A stretch of 64,000 bases of DNA, from assembly GCF_000283155.1 (NCBI RefSeq), contig NW_004454160.1:4440845-4504844 (forward strand). The letters run 5' to 3'. Shown here in pieces: positions 34,160-45,999 of this stretch. The notes beneath the pieces are model-generated. The model saw only the letters and a program-made list of their open reading frames with translations, was not told the DNA's origin and did not search any database. The stretch is from Ceratotherium simum simum. Its lineage: Eukaryota > Chordata > Mammalia > Perissodactyla > Rhinocerotidae. Within the stretch, counting starts at the first letter, position 1. Each line of letters starts with the position of its first letter. The translations under genes were made by a program, and so were the position numbers.

Positions 34160-34335
34160 TATTAGGGTCAGCAAATTTTGTTTGCAGGCTGACTGCTTGT
34201 TTTTGTAAATAAAGCTTTATTGGAACATAGCCACGCTCATTCATTTACATGTTGTTCACGCTACAACAGCAGAGTTGAGTAGTTGCAGCAGACACCAGAG
34301 GGCCTAAAATACTATCTGACCCTTTAGCAGCCCCT
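34160..34335. mobile_element. DNA-transposon fragment (hAT-like)
   Basis: It reads agggtcagcaaattttgttt, aataaagctttattggaaca, gcagagttgagtagttgcag and cctaaaatactatctgaccc. A second, partial copy of the same element is at 53797-53935. Confidence 0.65.
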
Positions 34336-34469
34336 GGCCTGGAAGGCAGGAGTTGTAGATCTGAGGCGCCTGTCCTATCCCATTTGGGTATCCCTCTGGG
34401 AGGGCTCGCACTGTCCCTGGTCCAGGACACCATCATCTCACCCCCGCATGACTGCTCTAGCCTCCTTCC

Positions 34470-35545
34470 TGCCTACCTGTGTCCCCCTTGGCCCCCTGCA
34501 GTCTATTCTCCACACTGCAGCCAGAGTGCACCTTTGAAACATAAGCCACTTCCTGTCACCGCCTTGCTCAAAGTCCTCCAAGGGCTTCCATTTCATAAAG
34601 AGTAAGATCTACAGTCCTTAAAGTGACCTGCAGGGCCCTATACCATCTGCCCACCACCCCACCGTGTTACCTCTCGGATTTGTTTGCTCCACCTGGCTCT
34701 CTCCGCCCCAGCCACACCAGCCTCCTCACTTAGCCTTGAACTGCCAGGCACAGTCTCCACTCACAGGCAGAGGTAGCCAGCTGGCCCCCAAAATGTCCAA
34801 CCACAGAGTGGCCTTGTGGCTGCGAGGCAGCTGCCCAGTCAGACCCCCAGCATTCAGATGTGGCCTGGTGACTGGTTCTCACCAATGGGACACAGCAGGA
34901 AGTGGTGCTTGTTACTTCCGGCCGGGGATGCGGGTCTCAGGAGCCGTCTGCACCTTCTTTACTCTCCATCTGCCCACTGAATCGGGAGGTCTTTGATTAC
35001 CCTTGGAAATGCAAAAGCCGCGGATAGAAGGCGTTTGAGTCTCTGTACCCAAAAGAATGCTGCTCATCGGCCAGCAACACAACATTGGCCTGGAGGAAGA
35101 ACAAGAAATAAACGTGTCTTGCGCCGTATCTTTACTGTGAAACGCGGGATTTGTTGGACAGTTAGCGTTACCCTAACTAACTCAGGAACTTTGCATTTGC
35201 TCCTCCTCCTGCCTGGAATGCTCTTCCCCAAATCTCTGCATGACTTGTCACTTCCTTCAGGTCTCTGTTCAAATGCTGTCTTCTCTGAGAGGCTTTCCCA
35301 GAAGGCTCTAAATAAAAGAGCAAATCCCCTGCTACCCCAGCACTGTCTGCTCTGGACGGTTTTATTTTTCTTCATAGCACACATCCTCTCCTGATGTGGT
35401 CTTTGTTGACCAGCTTACTGTTCAGGCCTGAGTCGTCTCCCATCTTTCTCACTTCACTAGAATGTAAGCTCCCATGTGTCCCCATCACGTAGCACAGTGT
35501 AGAGGCTCAGAACACGTTTGATGAACGAAAGAATGACTGAGTGAG
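34470..35545 (+). mobile_element. L2 LINE interrupted by an LTR-like repeat
   Basis: The left arm reads tgctcaaagtcctccaaggg, cttccatttcataaagagta and gcagggccctataccatctg. The right arm reads tcaggaactttgcatttgct, cctggaatgctcttccccaa, ttcaggtctctgttcaaatg, gaatgtaagctcccatgtgt. Together they follow L2 order. The interruption is about 34775-35177 and ends like an MLT1-group LTR (gttagcgttaccctaact). Confidence 0.75.
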
Positions 35546-35689
35546 CAGGCCAACAATCCCAAGGACTGTCTTCCTAATTATATACACAAGGATTACTGGG
35601 GGAAATAATAAGTTTTCGAGTAGGCGGTGGCGTGGGGACAAGAAAGAATGATACATAGGGGATGATTCTTTTTGCAATTTTTAATATTA

Positions 35690-36260
35690 AGTAAGTAAAG
35701 TATTATTTATGCAAGAGACAATACATACACTAGGCATGTGGAGCCCCTGAGAGCAGTCATGGCGGTGTGGGCCGGGGGTGGCAGCAGAACTGCTCAGTCA
35801 CAGGGAGCCCAGGGTGCTTGGAAGCTCAGGCAATGGGCGTTGAAATTAGCCTGAGGGGTCAGGGGAAGCTTGCCAAAGGAGGCAACACCTAGCAGGAATT
35901 GTCTGGGAGAAGAAGCCAGAGCAGTATTGCTGGCATAAGGGAGACCAGGAGACGTGCCACAGCCTGGCTATTTGAGGAACGCTGAGCAGTTTGATACGGC
36001 GTGAACTCAGGGGCAGGCGGGAGGAGTGGGGTAGAGGAGGGCAGAAAGGCCTGTGGGGCCCTGATCCTGAACAGACTTGCTTGTTATGCTAAGAAGCTTG
36101 AACTGTATCCTGAAAGCGATGTGAACCAGGCAACAGAGGGCTAAGCGGGAGAATGGCCTAATCAGAGGTGCATTTTATGAGGCTCTTTCTGGAAGCAGCC
36201 TATAAACAGGACTGGCATGGGCGTGAGATTAGAGGCCAGGTGAGGCGGATATATTGAGAT
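35690..36260 (-). mobile_element. L2-like reversed fragment
   Basis: Diverged words in reversed L2 order: ggcctgtggggccctgatcc, aagcttgaactgtatcctga, gagaatggcctaatcagagg and atttttctgg-like lead into ggaagcagcctataaacagg. Confidence 0.55.
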
Positions 36261-38690
36261 GTGCAGGGTGGTCCAGCACCCCAGCCCTGACTGCTAGAAG
36301 ACAACACAAGCCACATGGCCTCGCTCTAGCCAGTGGGAGCCTAGGAAGCTGTTTCCACTTTCTTCCTCCCTGTGCCAGGCAAGGGTGTGGGTGCCATCTG
36401 GGTCTAGTTTCATAGAACTGTGGGCTCCAGGAGAAGGCGGTGGTTTCAAACACTGGCATCTCTGAATCCATTCAGCTCTGCATTCTATCTTCTCTCATTA
36501 TCCAGCAGGGGCCCTGCAGGGATGGTGGATCTTGATGAATCCTTGCCAAAAACTGGTGCCTATGAACATGCCAAGAGGCTTGGGGTCCAGACCAAGGGAG
36601 GATATTTGGGAGGCCCCAGTACTCAAGTCTGTCATGTTGTAGTCTAAGCGGCAGTCTTGGCATCTGAGGGGTAGCCAGAGAGGGGACGTTTAGGGTGTGT
36701 AGGCCATGCAGCTGCATTCCAGATGAATGGAGTTGGCATTCTCCAGTTAGGAGAGGCCAAAAAAGATGGGGGGATGTCAGCCATGGGTAGCTGTAGCCAC
36801 CCAAACGCCAGCAGTAGATCTTCCAAGACTCTTGGTTTGCTCCCAGACACTTGGTAGCTTCCATGCGACAGTGTCCACATAGCAGCAGAACCTTTGATAC
36901 TTTCATTTCCATCATCTCCCAAGCTCACCTACCCATGGAGCACTTGCTGAGGGTTCCAGGAATGGGAGGAGGGTGGAGTGGAGTCTCTCAGGGTGTGCTG
37001 AGCAGTGAGTGGCTTCCAGTAATGAGTCATGAAAGCTGGGAGAGGCTAAAGACTGCTCTTGTTTCTCGTATGGTTTGTGCCGTGCAAGAACCTTCTGCGT
37101 TCAAGAAGCTTACAGGAATACAGACGGTGGGTGTACGAGTGAGGTTGGAAGCAGAGACCGCCACCTGGAGGATTTGACAAATGCCTGAAACAGAGGGTAT
37201 TATTGCCCATGATTGGCTTTTTCGGGCTCTCTGTGGCTCTTGTTATACGCGGGCAGCATGGAAATTTGAGTTAGAAGCTTAGAAGGGCTAGCAAGCCATC
37301 TAAGCAAAGTGGGCAGGTGGAGACTGGCCTCCAGCGAAAGCGGGTCGCCCTTTGTCTCCAGCCATTTGTTGCCGTGGGGACCTGGGGGCCAGTGTCATTG
37401 GATCTTCTGACTCTTTAAGAGAAGTGGAAGACCCAGATTCTTATGGGATGTCTCCTTTACCGGTCAATTTTTCTAGGTTAGGCTGTAATAACCAACAGCC
37501 CCAAAAAGCAGTGGCTTCTAACAGTAAAGATAACAGTAAACATACAGTTAAGGTTCATTTCTGTTCCTGTTACATGTCAGTGCCTATGGATCTGCTCACC
37601 GTGTCTTTTTGTCCCAGATCCAGGCTGGAGAACAGACCCCATCCTGGACGTGCCCTCTTGTGGCAGAGGGAAAAGAGGGCCCGCAGACCCATGCGGTGCC
37701 TCTTCAAGCATCTGCTCCCACGTGGCACAGGTCACTCCCGCTCACACCCCATCAGCCAAAGCAAGGGCTCTGGCCAAGCCCGAGCGAGTGGGGAGAGGAT
37801 GAACGCCCCCCACCCCCCACCTCCCACGGGGAGACATTGCTGCTCACATGGCCACTGGAAGGAGGGCAGAGAATAATTAGGGCAAGAATATGGTCTGCCA
37901 CACTCCCTCTTTTTAAATGTTGGCAACTGAATCAAAAGTGTCATAAATGCCGGGCAGAGCCAAATGAAACACAGGGAACCACAGCCGCCAATTTACAGCC
38001 TCTAATTTATAGGGTTGGAGATGGAGTGAACAGTCTTGCTCTCTTCCTGAAACACAGGCACTGTCTCAGAATTCCCTGAGCTTAATAGTCCTCTCAAAAA
38101 GAGAAAAATCATGACCGTGCCTTAACATTATGGGTGAATCCATACTGGCTCCGAGTCATCGCTACTTTCTTTTATTGGTGGTCGCACGTTTCCTTTTAAA
38201 CAATTCATTCATAAATATTACTCAGAATGCAGGTCGTTTGCCATTCTGTGATTTTCAGAATTCACCTTCTTCCGTTTTTTGCTTTCAGGACAACATTTGC
38301 TTGGGTCTAGTCTTATGGCACCAGCTGCTCTCCACAGTCCCTCAGAACTCAGCAATGACGTCTGCAAGATCTCTGAGCACCCAAGGGCAAAATGGTTTCA
38401 GGTCAAGAGACTTGACCCCACTTCCAATAGTAAGAAGTTCTTCCACATTCCCTTAGTTATTTCTTCCTAATTCCCGAAGTCGTTTCTTCCTAATGGGTGT
38501 GTCCTGGATGAAGCCAGGACCTACCATTGTCTTTGAGAATCATATGAGTGGAATGTGAGGAAATTGCTGTTCAAACCTGCATTGATCTTTGTCCAGAAAG
38601 GAGACAGTGAGTTGAATTCATCAGGATGGTCACACTTCCTGGGTCATTTGTTAGCCATGTGTGTGCTCTTTGGATGGTGATTTTAGGTTT
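36260..38690. other. Intergenic, old repeat remnant, no gene seen
   Basis: Near 37470-37600 a dispersed-repeat start is seen (ggctgtaataaccaacagcc, agcagtggcttctaacagta). Several overlapping open frames at 37350-38080 are GC-rich artefacts with no domain, no splice pattern and no initiation context. Confidence 0.45.
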
Positions 38691-38701
38691 GGACGATGAA
38701 T

Positions 38702-38905
38702 TTTTTGGTTTTTTTCCTTCTTTCTGAGGAAGATTAGCCCTGAGCTAACAACTGTGCCAATCCTCCTCTACTTTGTATGTGGGCTGCCACCACAGCATGG
38801 CTGGGGAGTGATGTAGGTCCGCACCCGGGATCTGACCCAGCGAACCTGGGCTGTGTAAGCAGAGTGCACGGAACTTTAACCACTCAGCCACAGGGCTGGC
38901 CCCAG
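38702..38905 (-). mobile_element. ERE-type SINE, reversed older copy
   Basis: Read backwards it starts ggggccagccctgtggctga, then gttaaagttccgtgcactct, and ends in ttcctcagaaagaagg and an A-rich tail. The flanks gga(c/t)gatgaat at 38691-38701 and about 38906-38916 look like a target duplication. Confidence 0.88.
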
Positions 38906-38919
38906 GATGATGAATGTTT

Positions 38920-39790
38920 CGCTTTGGTAGCGTAAGTTTTTGTATACTCAGATTGAGTCTGAGCTAAGTCTCTACGATCTTGCTTTCAGAGAAGGGGAGA
39001 AATATTTCCTAACTCTGTATGAAGATAGTGAATTATAGTGTTTGCTTACTCCTGCAGAGTTGAGAGTATTTTTTGCCTGAGCAATTGTTCGCAGGAGCTG
39101 AGGCCCAGGGGATGTGAGGGACATTCAGGCAGAGGATTCACCTCTCCCTGGAAGACAGACTCTAAAAGAGAACTAAGGATGCTTAGAGTAATTTAACTTG
39201 GGAGGACACCTTCTGTTCTTCAACTGGCATTATTGAAGATTGATGATCTCAAAGCCTTTTGGACTTTTGTGTTCTGATAGGACTGTTCTACTGGTCACCA
39301 CAGAACAAGATTGCAGGCCCGGAGGAGGGCTGGGTTTCCCCGGGGGGAATGGATGTCCATCATCAATCACCAGAGAAGAGCAGGTGCCGAGACAGGAAAT
39401 GAGCGCAGGGAGGCAGGCCCTTTCTCGGTCTTGGGTGGGGCGGGGCCAGGATTCCAGGTAAAGCAGACCTGACTCCAGGGCACTTGCAAATGGACAATTG
39501 TGATGGCTCATGCCACATGGCGGCAGGATGGGAGCCCTGTAGGGACAGTGCAGCTTGTCCCTGGAACAAAGGCCCCTGGCCAAGGGGTAACACCAAGCCG
39601 TGTGTCCAAGAACAGGGCCATGTCCACGCTGGCAGCCCCCGCTGGGAGAAACGCTTGCCTTTTTCTTCACACAAACGTACCACCTACTAACCAAGCCCTC
39701 TGCCCAGCAAGTAGGGTCTCCTTCCAATGCATCTGCCCACCCAGGCGGTGGGGAGAGGGGACCCATTTTTTCTATTTTGTCAGCCCAATG
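38920..39790. other. Intergenic, no gene seen
   Basis: A GC-rich stretch that keeps several frames open on both strands (39230-39820). Neither strand shows a recognisable domain, so I do not call a gene. Confidence 0.45.
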
Positions 39791-39797
39791 AACTATC

Positions 39798-40225
39798 TTT
39801 TTTTTTTTCAAAGAGTAAATTAATTTTATTGACTGATGAAAAACTAAAGTGGTAAGAAGTACGGATGGTAAACAATAATCATTGAGTTCTGCTGGGATTC
39901 TATTTTTCTTCTTTTCACTTTAAGCCAAAAGAACATAAAATTGTAGACTATTAGGGAGCTAATCATTTTAGTCTCTTCAATAAAAACTGCATAGTTTAGC
40001 AGTTGCACAGCCTTAACTATACACGTTTTTGCAATAATCTTTGTGTTGACCTCAAGGCTTATGGAATTGCCTACACTGGTCAGCTTCAAACTTTCTTTTC
40101 CCCTTCCCTGATATTTGGTTAATTCTGCTTGTAATACTTTCTTTTTAGATCTTTCTCGTTCTAACGCAATGTGAAGTGACGTCACTTCCCACAAAGGCAT
40201 CTTCTACATGCAACGAACGCCATGG
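39798..40225 (-). pseudogene. Processed retropseudogene of an unidentified small protein
   Basis: On the minus strand the segment ends with AATAAA (39825-39830), 16 bases before an 11-base A tract, and no intron is seen. An open frame of 118 codons (40200 to 39844) begins MPLWEVTSLHIALERERSKK and continues with a Lys/Glu-rich, coiled-coil-like stretch (residues about 13-32). It then becomes hydrophobic and may be a shifted frame or 3' UTR. I do not recognise the parent gene. The poly(A) signal plus A tract on an intronless unit is the hallmark of LINE-mediated retrocopying. I found no clear target duplication. It could still be an unrecognised repeat. Confidence 0.55.
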
Positions 40226-40369
40226 GCCTGCTCAAGGGGGGTACTTTTTTGTAGTTTGTACAAAGTCATTCCTAAATCTGGGCCTGGGAACCCTGAAATT
40301 AGCAACATCTTTGAACTGTTGTTAGTTATTCTCTGCCTTGTTCGTCTTTTATTTTGTAATGTTTAATAA

Positions 40370-40530
40370 GGACTTGTTGAGAGTTACAGATTGACTGAGC
40401 TTCTGCTGTCTGCCAGGGACCTGGACCCTGGGGAAACATAGTGACCAAAAAAAAAAAAAAAAAAAAAAGATGAAACTCCCGGCCCTCGTGCAGCTTGTGT
40501 TCTAAAGGGAGGGTGGATTGGTCTCAGTTG
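40370..40530 (-). mobile_element. L2-like fragment containing an expanded A run
   Basis: It reads ctgccagggacctggaccct, ggggaaacatagtgacc, then 22 adenines (40447-40468), then cccggccctcgtgcagcttg and tgttctaaagggagggtg. This matches the reversed L2 end with an A-run where the family has a short acaaaaca-like stretch. Confidence 0.7.
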
Positions 40531-42630
40531 TGCCCTGGGAGATTTAGGGAATGCTGTGTCCTGTGCTACGGATTGGGGACGGCCTAGGTATGTAATAGGT
40601 GTGTGAAGTCTGCTCATTGCAGTTCCACATGGCTTCATCACCTCTAACCAGCATTCATTCTGCCTTTTCCAGTCTGAAGATCAGTCTTCTTGACTGAGAA
40701 TTTGGAAGTAAAGTACACTTTGAGGCGTTCTGCTTTCTGGCTATCATCTGTTAACAAATTACAATTAGTCCCAATGAGCCTCCCTTTCCTCTTGAGCTGT
40801 CTGCTCCTTGAGAGTCTCTGCTCACAGAGACCTATTCTGGACATTTCTACCCTTCTCGGGACGTTTCTAAAACCTGCTTTCTCGATGAGTTCAGGGCCCT
40901 CATCTGGTTGTGTCCTGAATGTCACCAGCTTTGCAAATACTGGCTCCTCTTGGGGTGTCTGTCACTTCCACTTCTGCAGGGCAGGATGCCCAGAGTTAGG
41001 TTCAGGGGAGGAGTTCTTCTCATTTCTCTCTTTAAATTATAAGAGATGAAACTGTCAGCAGCACGATGAGAACTGATCAGGCACCCTGTGTCCAGTGGAA
41101 TGAGATGCCCAGCTATCCCCACGCCGTCCTGCTGCCCTGCCAGCGTTGGCAGACGTGCCATCAGAAGGCCTGCTCATGCCTTTGAGCCCTGAGGCCGGAG
41201 CCACCTGCAAGTGGACAGCAGGCACAAAAGTGACGGCTCAGCAGCAGACGGCCATCTGGTGGAATTCCACGTGAGCCTCTGTGTCTGCAGTCTCTCGACC
41301 CTCGCCTCGTCCACCCCCCGAGCTGAGCCACTTCTGGTTTCTAGCGTCTGCTCCTGGGGTCCACCCTCTACCTGTGTCTGACTCGTACGACTCTCTTTCT
41401 AGATTTGACTCACTTGTGCCACATGGCTTCTGCCCTTAGATTGACCTTGAGCCTCTATTTGTCTGCTCTTGAGTCGCTCCAGCTAGACAGCGTAGCTCCT
41501 GCTCCCAGGGTGCCCGTGCCCAGCTGCTTCCTGGCCTGCTTGCTGTGTTTGAAGCCCCTGATCCTTGCTGCCAGTGAGCTAGACGTGCCGCTCTGCCCCA
41601 GCCCAGCATGTGGACTCTGATGCTTCCCGAGAGCATGCCACAGTCTCATTTCCCTTTCTCTCCTTATCTTCTCCATTTCTCTCTCTGCCTTCATGGCATG
41701 TGGATTTCCACACAGGTGCTCTCATCTTAACACGTGGTCGCCCTTTCCTCCGCTTCCTGCCAGCTCTGTCTTTTAAAAAGGAACTCATCCATTGCTGCCA
41801 TCCCAGCCCATCCTCCACGGCTGATGCAACCAGCACAGCCCCATTTGTCTTCCTGAGCTAAAATCTCAAGGTCACTTTTTCCAGTACCTATACTCTGCAC
41901 CCTGAGGTGTCAACTTCCAAGACTGCAAATTTTATTCTCCCTAGCTATTTTGTTCCTGGGAATTACCAGACCCGTCCCCCTTTCTTCTTGTTTCCATTTC
42001 TTTTACTTTGTCAAGCTCTATAATTTTGCGGCCTTAGCTAGTGCTTTGTTTAGGATATTTTTTGGTTTAGAAAATGACAGAAATTCAACTCCAACAAGCT
42101 CAAGTGATAGAATTTGTGGCTTTGTGTAACCCAAACAAGAGGGGCAGGAATAGAGTTGGGCACCAGTGATGACTAGACCCGGCCCCAGACCCTCAGGAGG
42201 CTCCTCGTCCCTCTTTCCTGCTTGCAGCAGGGGGCTTTATGCCCTTCAAATGCCTTTCCTTTCAAGGCTGGAAGCATGGACACCAACAGCTCCACGCTCC
42301 AGGTCCCCAGCTTTGCCATGGGACAGAGCAGGTCTTGCTTCTCAGTTCAGAAACCCTTGGAAGCACCAGGCTGGTGTCTTGGGTGATGGAGTCGTTCCTG
42401 AGACCAAGGGCAAAATTAAAAAAGCCCTTACATAACCTCATCTTTGGGGCACAGTCTTAAATGAAAGGATAACTGGTCCCAGAGAAAAAAGAGTTATCAG
42501 GAAACAAAAAATAAATGTTCACTACAGACCAAGGTTAAATACATCCTGGCTCTGACTATCCCACACCTGTTCCTCTGTAAACCCTCTTCCCAAAGTTGGG
42601 AGAAGTCTTCCAGTCCAGAAGTCTTTCTGC
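40530..42630. other. Intergenic, no gene seen
   Basis: The sequence is moderately GC-rich with polypyrimidine patches (41640-41700). Long frames on both strands at 41400-41860 overlap each other and lack any protein signature. Confidence 0.45.
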
Positions 42631-42636
42631 CTTGGT

Positions 42637-43109
42637 GTATTAGTCAGGGTTCTCCAGAGAAGCAGAACCAGCAGGAGATGTATATATATAAAGAGATGTA
42701 CTATAAGGAATTGGTCACACAAGTATGGGGGCTGAGACGTCCCATGATCTGACATCTGTAAGCTGGAGACCAGGGGAGCCAGTGGTGTAGTCTCAGCCCA
42801 AGTCTGAGGGCCTGAGAAAGAGGAGAGCTGAGTCCAAGGGCAGGAGAGGACTAGTAACCAAGTTCAAGCAGATACAGAGAGAAAGAATGCCTGCTGCCTT
42901 CATCTTGTTCTTCTATTCAGGCCCTCAATGGATTAGATGATGCCCACCCACGTTGAGGAGGGCAATCTGCTTTACCGAGTCCACTGATTCTGACACTAAT
43001 CTCCCCCAGAAACACCCTCACAGACACACTGAGAAATAATGTTTAGCTAAATATCTGTGCACCCTGTTGTCCAGTCAAGTTGACACATAAAATTAACCTT
43101 CACACTTCA
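42637..43109 (+). mobile_element. Ancient LTR-like repeat
   Basis: It starts tgtattagtcagggttctcc and ends ttgacacataaaattaacct, a start and end shared by a very common mammalian dispersed repeat. It has TG at the left end and CA near the right. I leave the subfamily open. Confidence 0.55.
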
Positions 43110-44030
43110 CATCTTGGTTATGGAGATTTTGACCCCAGGACAAAAAGTTTTTTGTGGGTAAAATGTGGTGGGAGCTTATATTGGAAACAATGGTGGTGGG
43201 AACAAAGAGGGGAGAGGAAGATCAGATGACATTATAGTTTTTACACGTAACTCAGCCAACCTAGGCCGAGTCTGCAGCAACATTTTCACTGGCGTAAACA
43301 AACTCAAGCACATCTTAGGCCTTTTCTACAGCAATGAGTGGCTCTGGACATAGAGACAGATGTTTAGTGCTAGAGCCATAGTTTTCAAAGTTTCGAATGC
43401 AGCAGAACCCCCTTCGTTTATTGCAAAGGAAACAGCATGTAGAACCTCAATATGTAGAACAGATAAGAGCAGAGCTGCTGTGGCTGAGGCTTTCTTTGTG
43501 CCACCCTCCACGGGAACCCTGGGCTTCTGAGGACTCACTGAGAAGACAATTGTAACAGAAGAGCATGCTATATTCTCTGTAACTTCCTTTGAAATGCCTC
43601 AGCACAGACACTGTGACTTGTATGTGTGAGATCTAGATTGACTCTGCACCCACGGGAGGGTCACTTGCTCTAATTGGGCATGCACACCTCAGGGGTGGTT
43701 AGCTAATATCTACCACAAAAGCCGTACTCCAGAGGCAGGGACTCTGAGTTCTTCAGTTATCATCATCTCCAGTAATCATCAGAGACCTGTTAGTAAGTAT
43801 AATGAATGTTAGAAAGCTTTTTGTTGGTGACATGAGTGATGGTCGAGAGAAGAGGATTAGATAAAATATTATAGGGATGCTCCCCACCCTGTAGGAATAG
43901 GATATAAGCATCCAGCAAGGGCTTACCTTTTACCTGGGCTCAATTCCTGAACAATCCTGGGTGTAGATGCTGATTCAGAGGATCCTTGTTTGCCTGACTC
44001 CAACTAGATGGCTAGCAGAATTTAGCTTTT
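43110..44030. other. Intergenic, no gene seen
   Basis: A possible hAT remnant lies at about 43375-43550 (gttttcaaagtttcgaatgc). Otherwise nothing recognised. Confidence 0.4.
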
Positions 44031-44046
44031 AGAATAGTATCGTTTG

Positions 44047-44344
44047 GGGCCGGCCCCGTGGCTTAGCGGTTACGTGCTCGCGCTCCGCTACTGGCGGCCC
44101 AGGTTCGGATCCCAGGCGCGCACCGACGCACCGCTGCTCCGGCCATGCTGAGGCCGCGTCCCACATACAGCAACTAGAAGGATGTGCAGCTATGACATAC
44201 AACTATCTCCTGGGGCTTTGGGGAAAAACAAAAGGTGGAGGACTGGCAATAGATGTTAGCTCAGAGCCTGTCTTCCTCAGCAAAAAGAGGAGGATTAGCA
44301 CGGATGTTAGCTCAGGGCTGATCTTCCTCACACACACACAAAAA
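44047..44344 (+). mobile_element. ERE SINE, young-looking copy with doubled tail module
   Basis: The head ggggccggccccgtggctta is followed by a CpG-rich body, the B-box-like GGTTCGGATCC and two tail modules (44237-44281 and 44287-44330). Flanking duplications agaatagtat(c/t)gtttg lie at 44031-44046 and 44345-44360. Confidence 0.95.
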
Positions 44345-44360
44345 AGAATAGTATTGTTTG

Positions 44361-45225
44361 CCTCATATGAGCTTTCCACGAAATGTCCTCTCAGAGCACC
44401 TAAATGGACACAGAATTGAATTTTCATTGAGATGAAGTTTCTCTACCTGCCTGATGATGCATGTTTGTTATATGAAGCAGAATTTAATACGACACTTGCC
44501 TTTGCTGTAATCTGGTAGCAAAGTTAAAAAGAAGAAGAACCAATATCTTCACCTATCTAAGGTTGGAGCCAACTTTTGTGAGGCTTGAGACATACATCTT
44601 CAGGGCCTTCTTTGAGAAAAAGTATTAAAAATTACAAATACAAAATTAGCTACAAAAGCGAATATTTATACAGAAAGAGGAAAGAAATTAAAACACATTT
44701 CAAATTTTAAAAAGTTAATAAATGCCACAAAAATTCAGAAAACAATGTAATATTTTTGTTAATTAACGGCTGATATAGCTCTATAATATATATTCCTACA
44801 TTTTTTGGCCACATGCTCTTTGATGCCCTCTTCATGTGACAACTATTTTGTAACATTTTCTATAGAGAGAATAAAATTATTTAGTCCTTCCTCTAACTTG
44901 GTTGATCGAAAAATTTTTGTGTTATTAATTTTTAAAATTCATAAAATATGCAACTTCAATGAACATGTTCTCTGTAGTTCTTCCACAGGAGGTGTGCCCT
45001 ATAAATAGAAGAATTCTGATCAATTTGATTTTACATAATGTCTTTGAAAAAGAAAAGAAAAGTATGGAGTATTTATAGTTGTATACACTGCATACAGAGT
45101 ATATTCCTAACAGAATTTCCTTTTCTAAGAATTGATGAGAACTGAATCCTCCAATTATAATTTTATATGTATTGATGGGAATAAGTTTCCACAGAATGTC
45201 TTCTGGTTTTGCACACGTTGTTTCT
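44361..45225. other. AT-rich intergenic stretch, no gene seen
   Basis: No exon or recognised repeat; short frames only. Confidence 0.4.
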
Positions 45226-45227
45226 CG

Positions 45228-45418
45228 GGCTGGCCCAGTGGCATAGTGGTTAAGTTCGTGCACTCTGCTTCAGCGGCCCGGGGTTCGCAGGTTCGGATCC
45301 CAGGTGTGGACTTATGCACCACTTATCAAGCCATGCTGTGGCAGGCCTCCCATATAAAACAGAGGAAGATGGGCACAGATGTTAGCTCAGAGCCAATCTT
45401 TCTCAGCAAAAAAAACCC
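45228..45418 (+). mobile_element. ERE-type SINE, internally deleted
   Basis: It starts gggctggcccagtggcatag, has the B-box-like GGTTCGGATCC, then jumps from the catgctgtggcaggcctccc block straight to gaggaagatgggcacagatg, skipping the usual aactatc/ggggctttg part. Confidence 0.9.
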
Positions 45419-45477
45419 AAAAAACCTTGTTTTTCTTCCTCTGTCTATACCCAGTGCTGGGCGCGATAGAATGGTTT

Positions 45478-45991
45478 TGATGGTGCTCAGGGCAAGCTGC
45501 CCCAGGAAACACCACTCTGGTATGCAGATTATTTCGAGCTGAAGACAATAAGGACATTTGACCTCCCCCACTAACTGCCTAAAGAATTTGACATGGTGGC
45601 TCATTCCTGGAACAGATCTTCTATCATGATGGCTGTAACGATAATGTAAAATAGATGTTACAATGGGAGGGGCACCAAGCCCCTTTTTATCAAAAAACTC
45701 TCTCTCTCCCTGACCACATTATCTATAGATGACCCGGAAAAAAATTGTCCTCCTGCCTTCTGAAGTCCCAGGCCACTACCCACCCCCAACACGCTCCTCG
45801 CCTTTAGCTGCAATACTTAAGCAAGCAGCTTAGACAGAGGGACGAGTTGCTCATTTCTGAGTTTCTCCCATGTATACATGTTATTAAACTTGGTATTATT
45901 TTCTCCTGCTAACCTGTCTTGTTGATTATTTGGCCAGCCATAAGAACCTTAAGGAAAAGGGCAGAGGGAGATTCTCCCTCTTCCCCTGACA
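45478..45991 (+). mobile_element. Solo LTR, class I (ERV1-like)
   Basis: The 514-bp element starts TGATGGTGCTCAGGG, ends TTCCCCTGACA and is flanked by gttt on both sides (45474-45477, 45992-45995). A 4-base duplication suits gammaretrovirus-like elements. It shares ccactctggtatgcagatta and the tctcccatgt(a/g)tacatgtta region with the LTR at 49242. It is an old, non-coding endogenous retroviral remnant. Confidence 0.85.
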
Positions 45992-45999
45992 GTTTCATA

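Noticed and set aside
37352..38079. Two overlapping frames of 156-174 codons
   Set aside because: They overlap in different frames, run through low-complexity Pro/His sequence and an old repeat, and lack supporting signals.
39230..39823. Overlapping long frames on both strands (up to 193 codons)
   Set aside because: GC-rich composition keeps several frames open at once; no domain, splice signal or repeat-free conservation can be shown.
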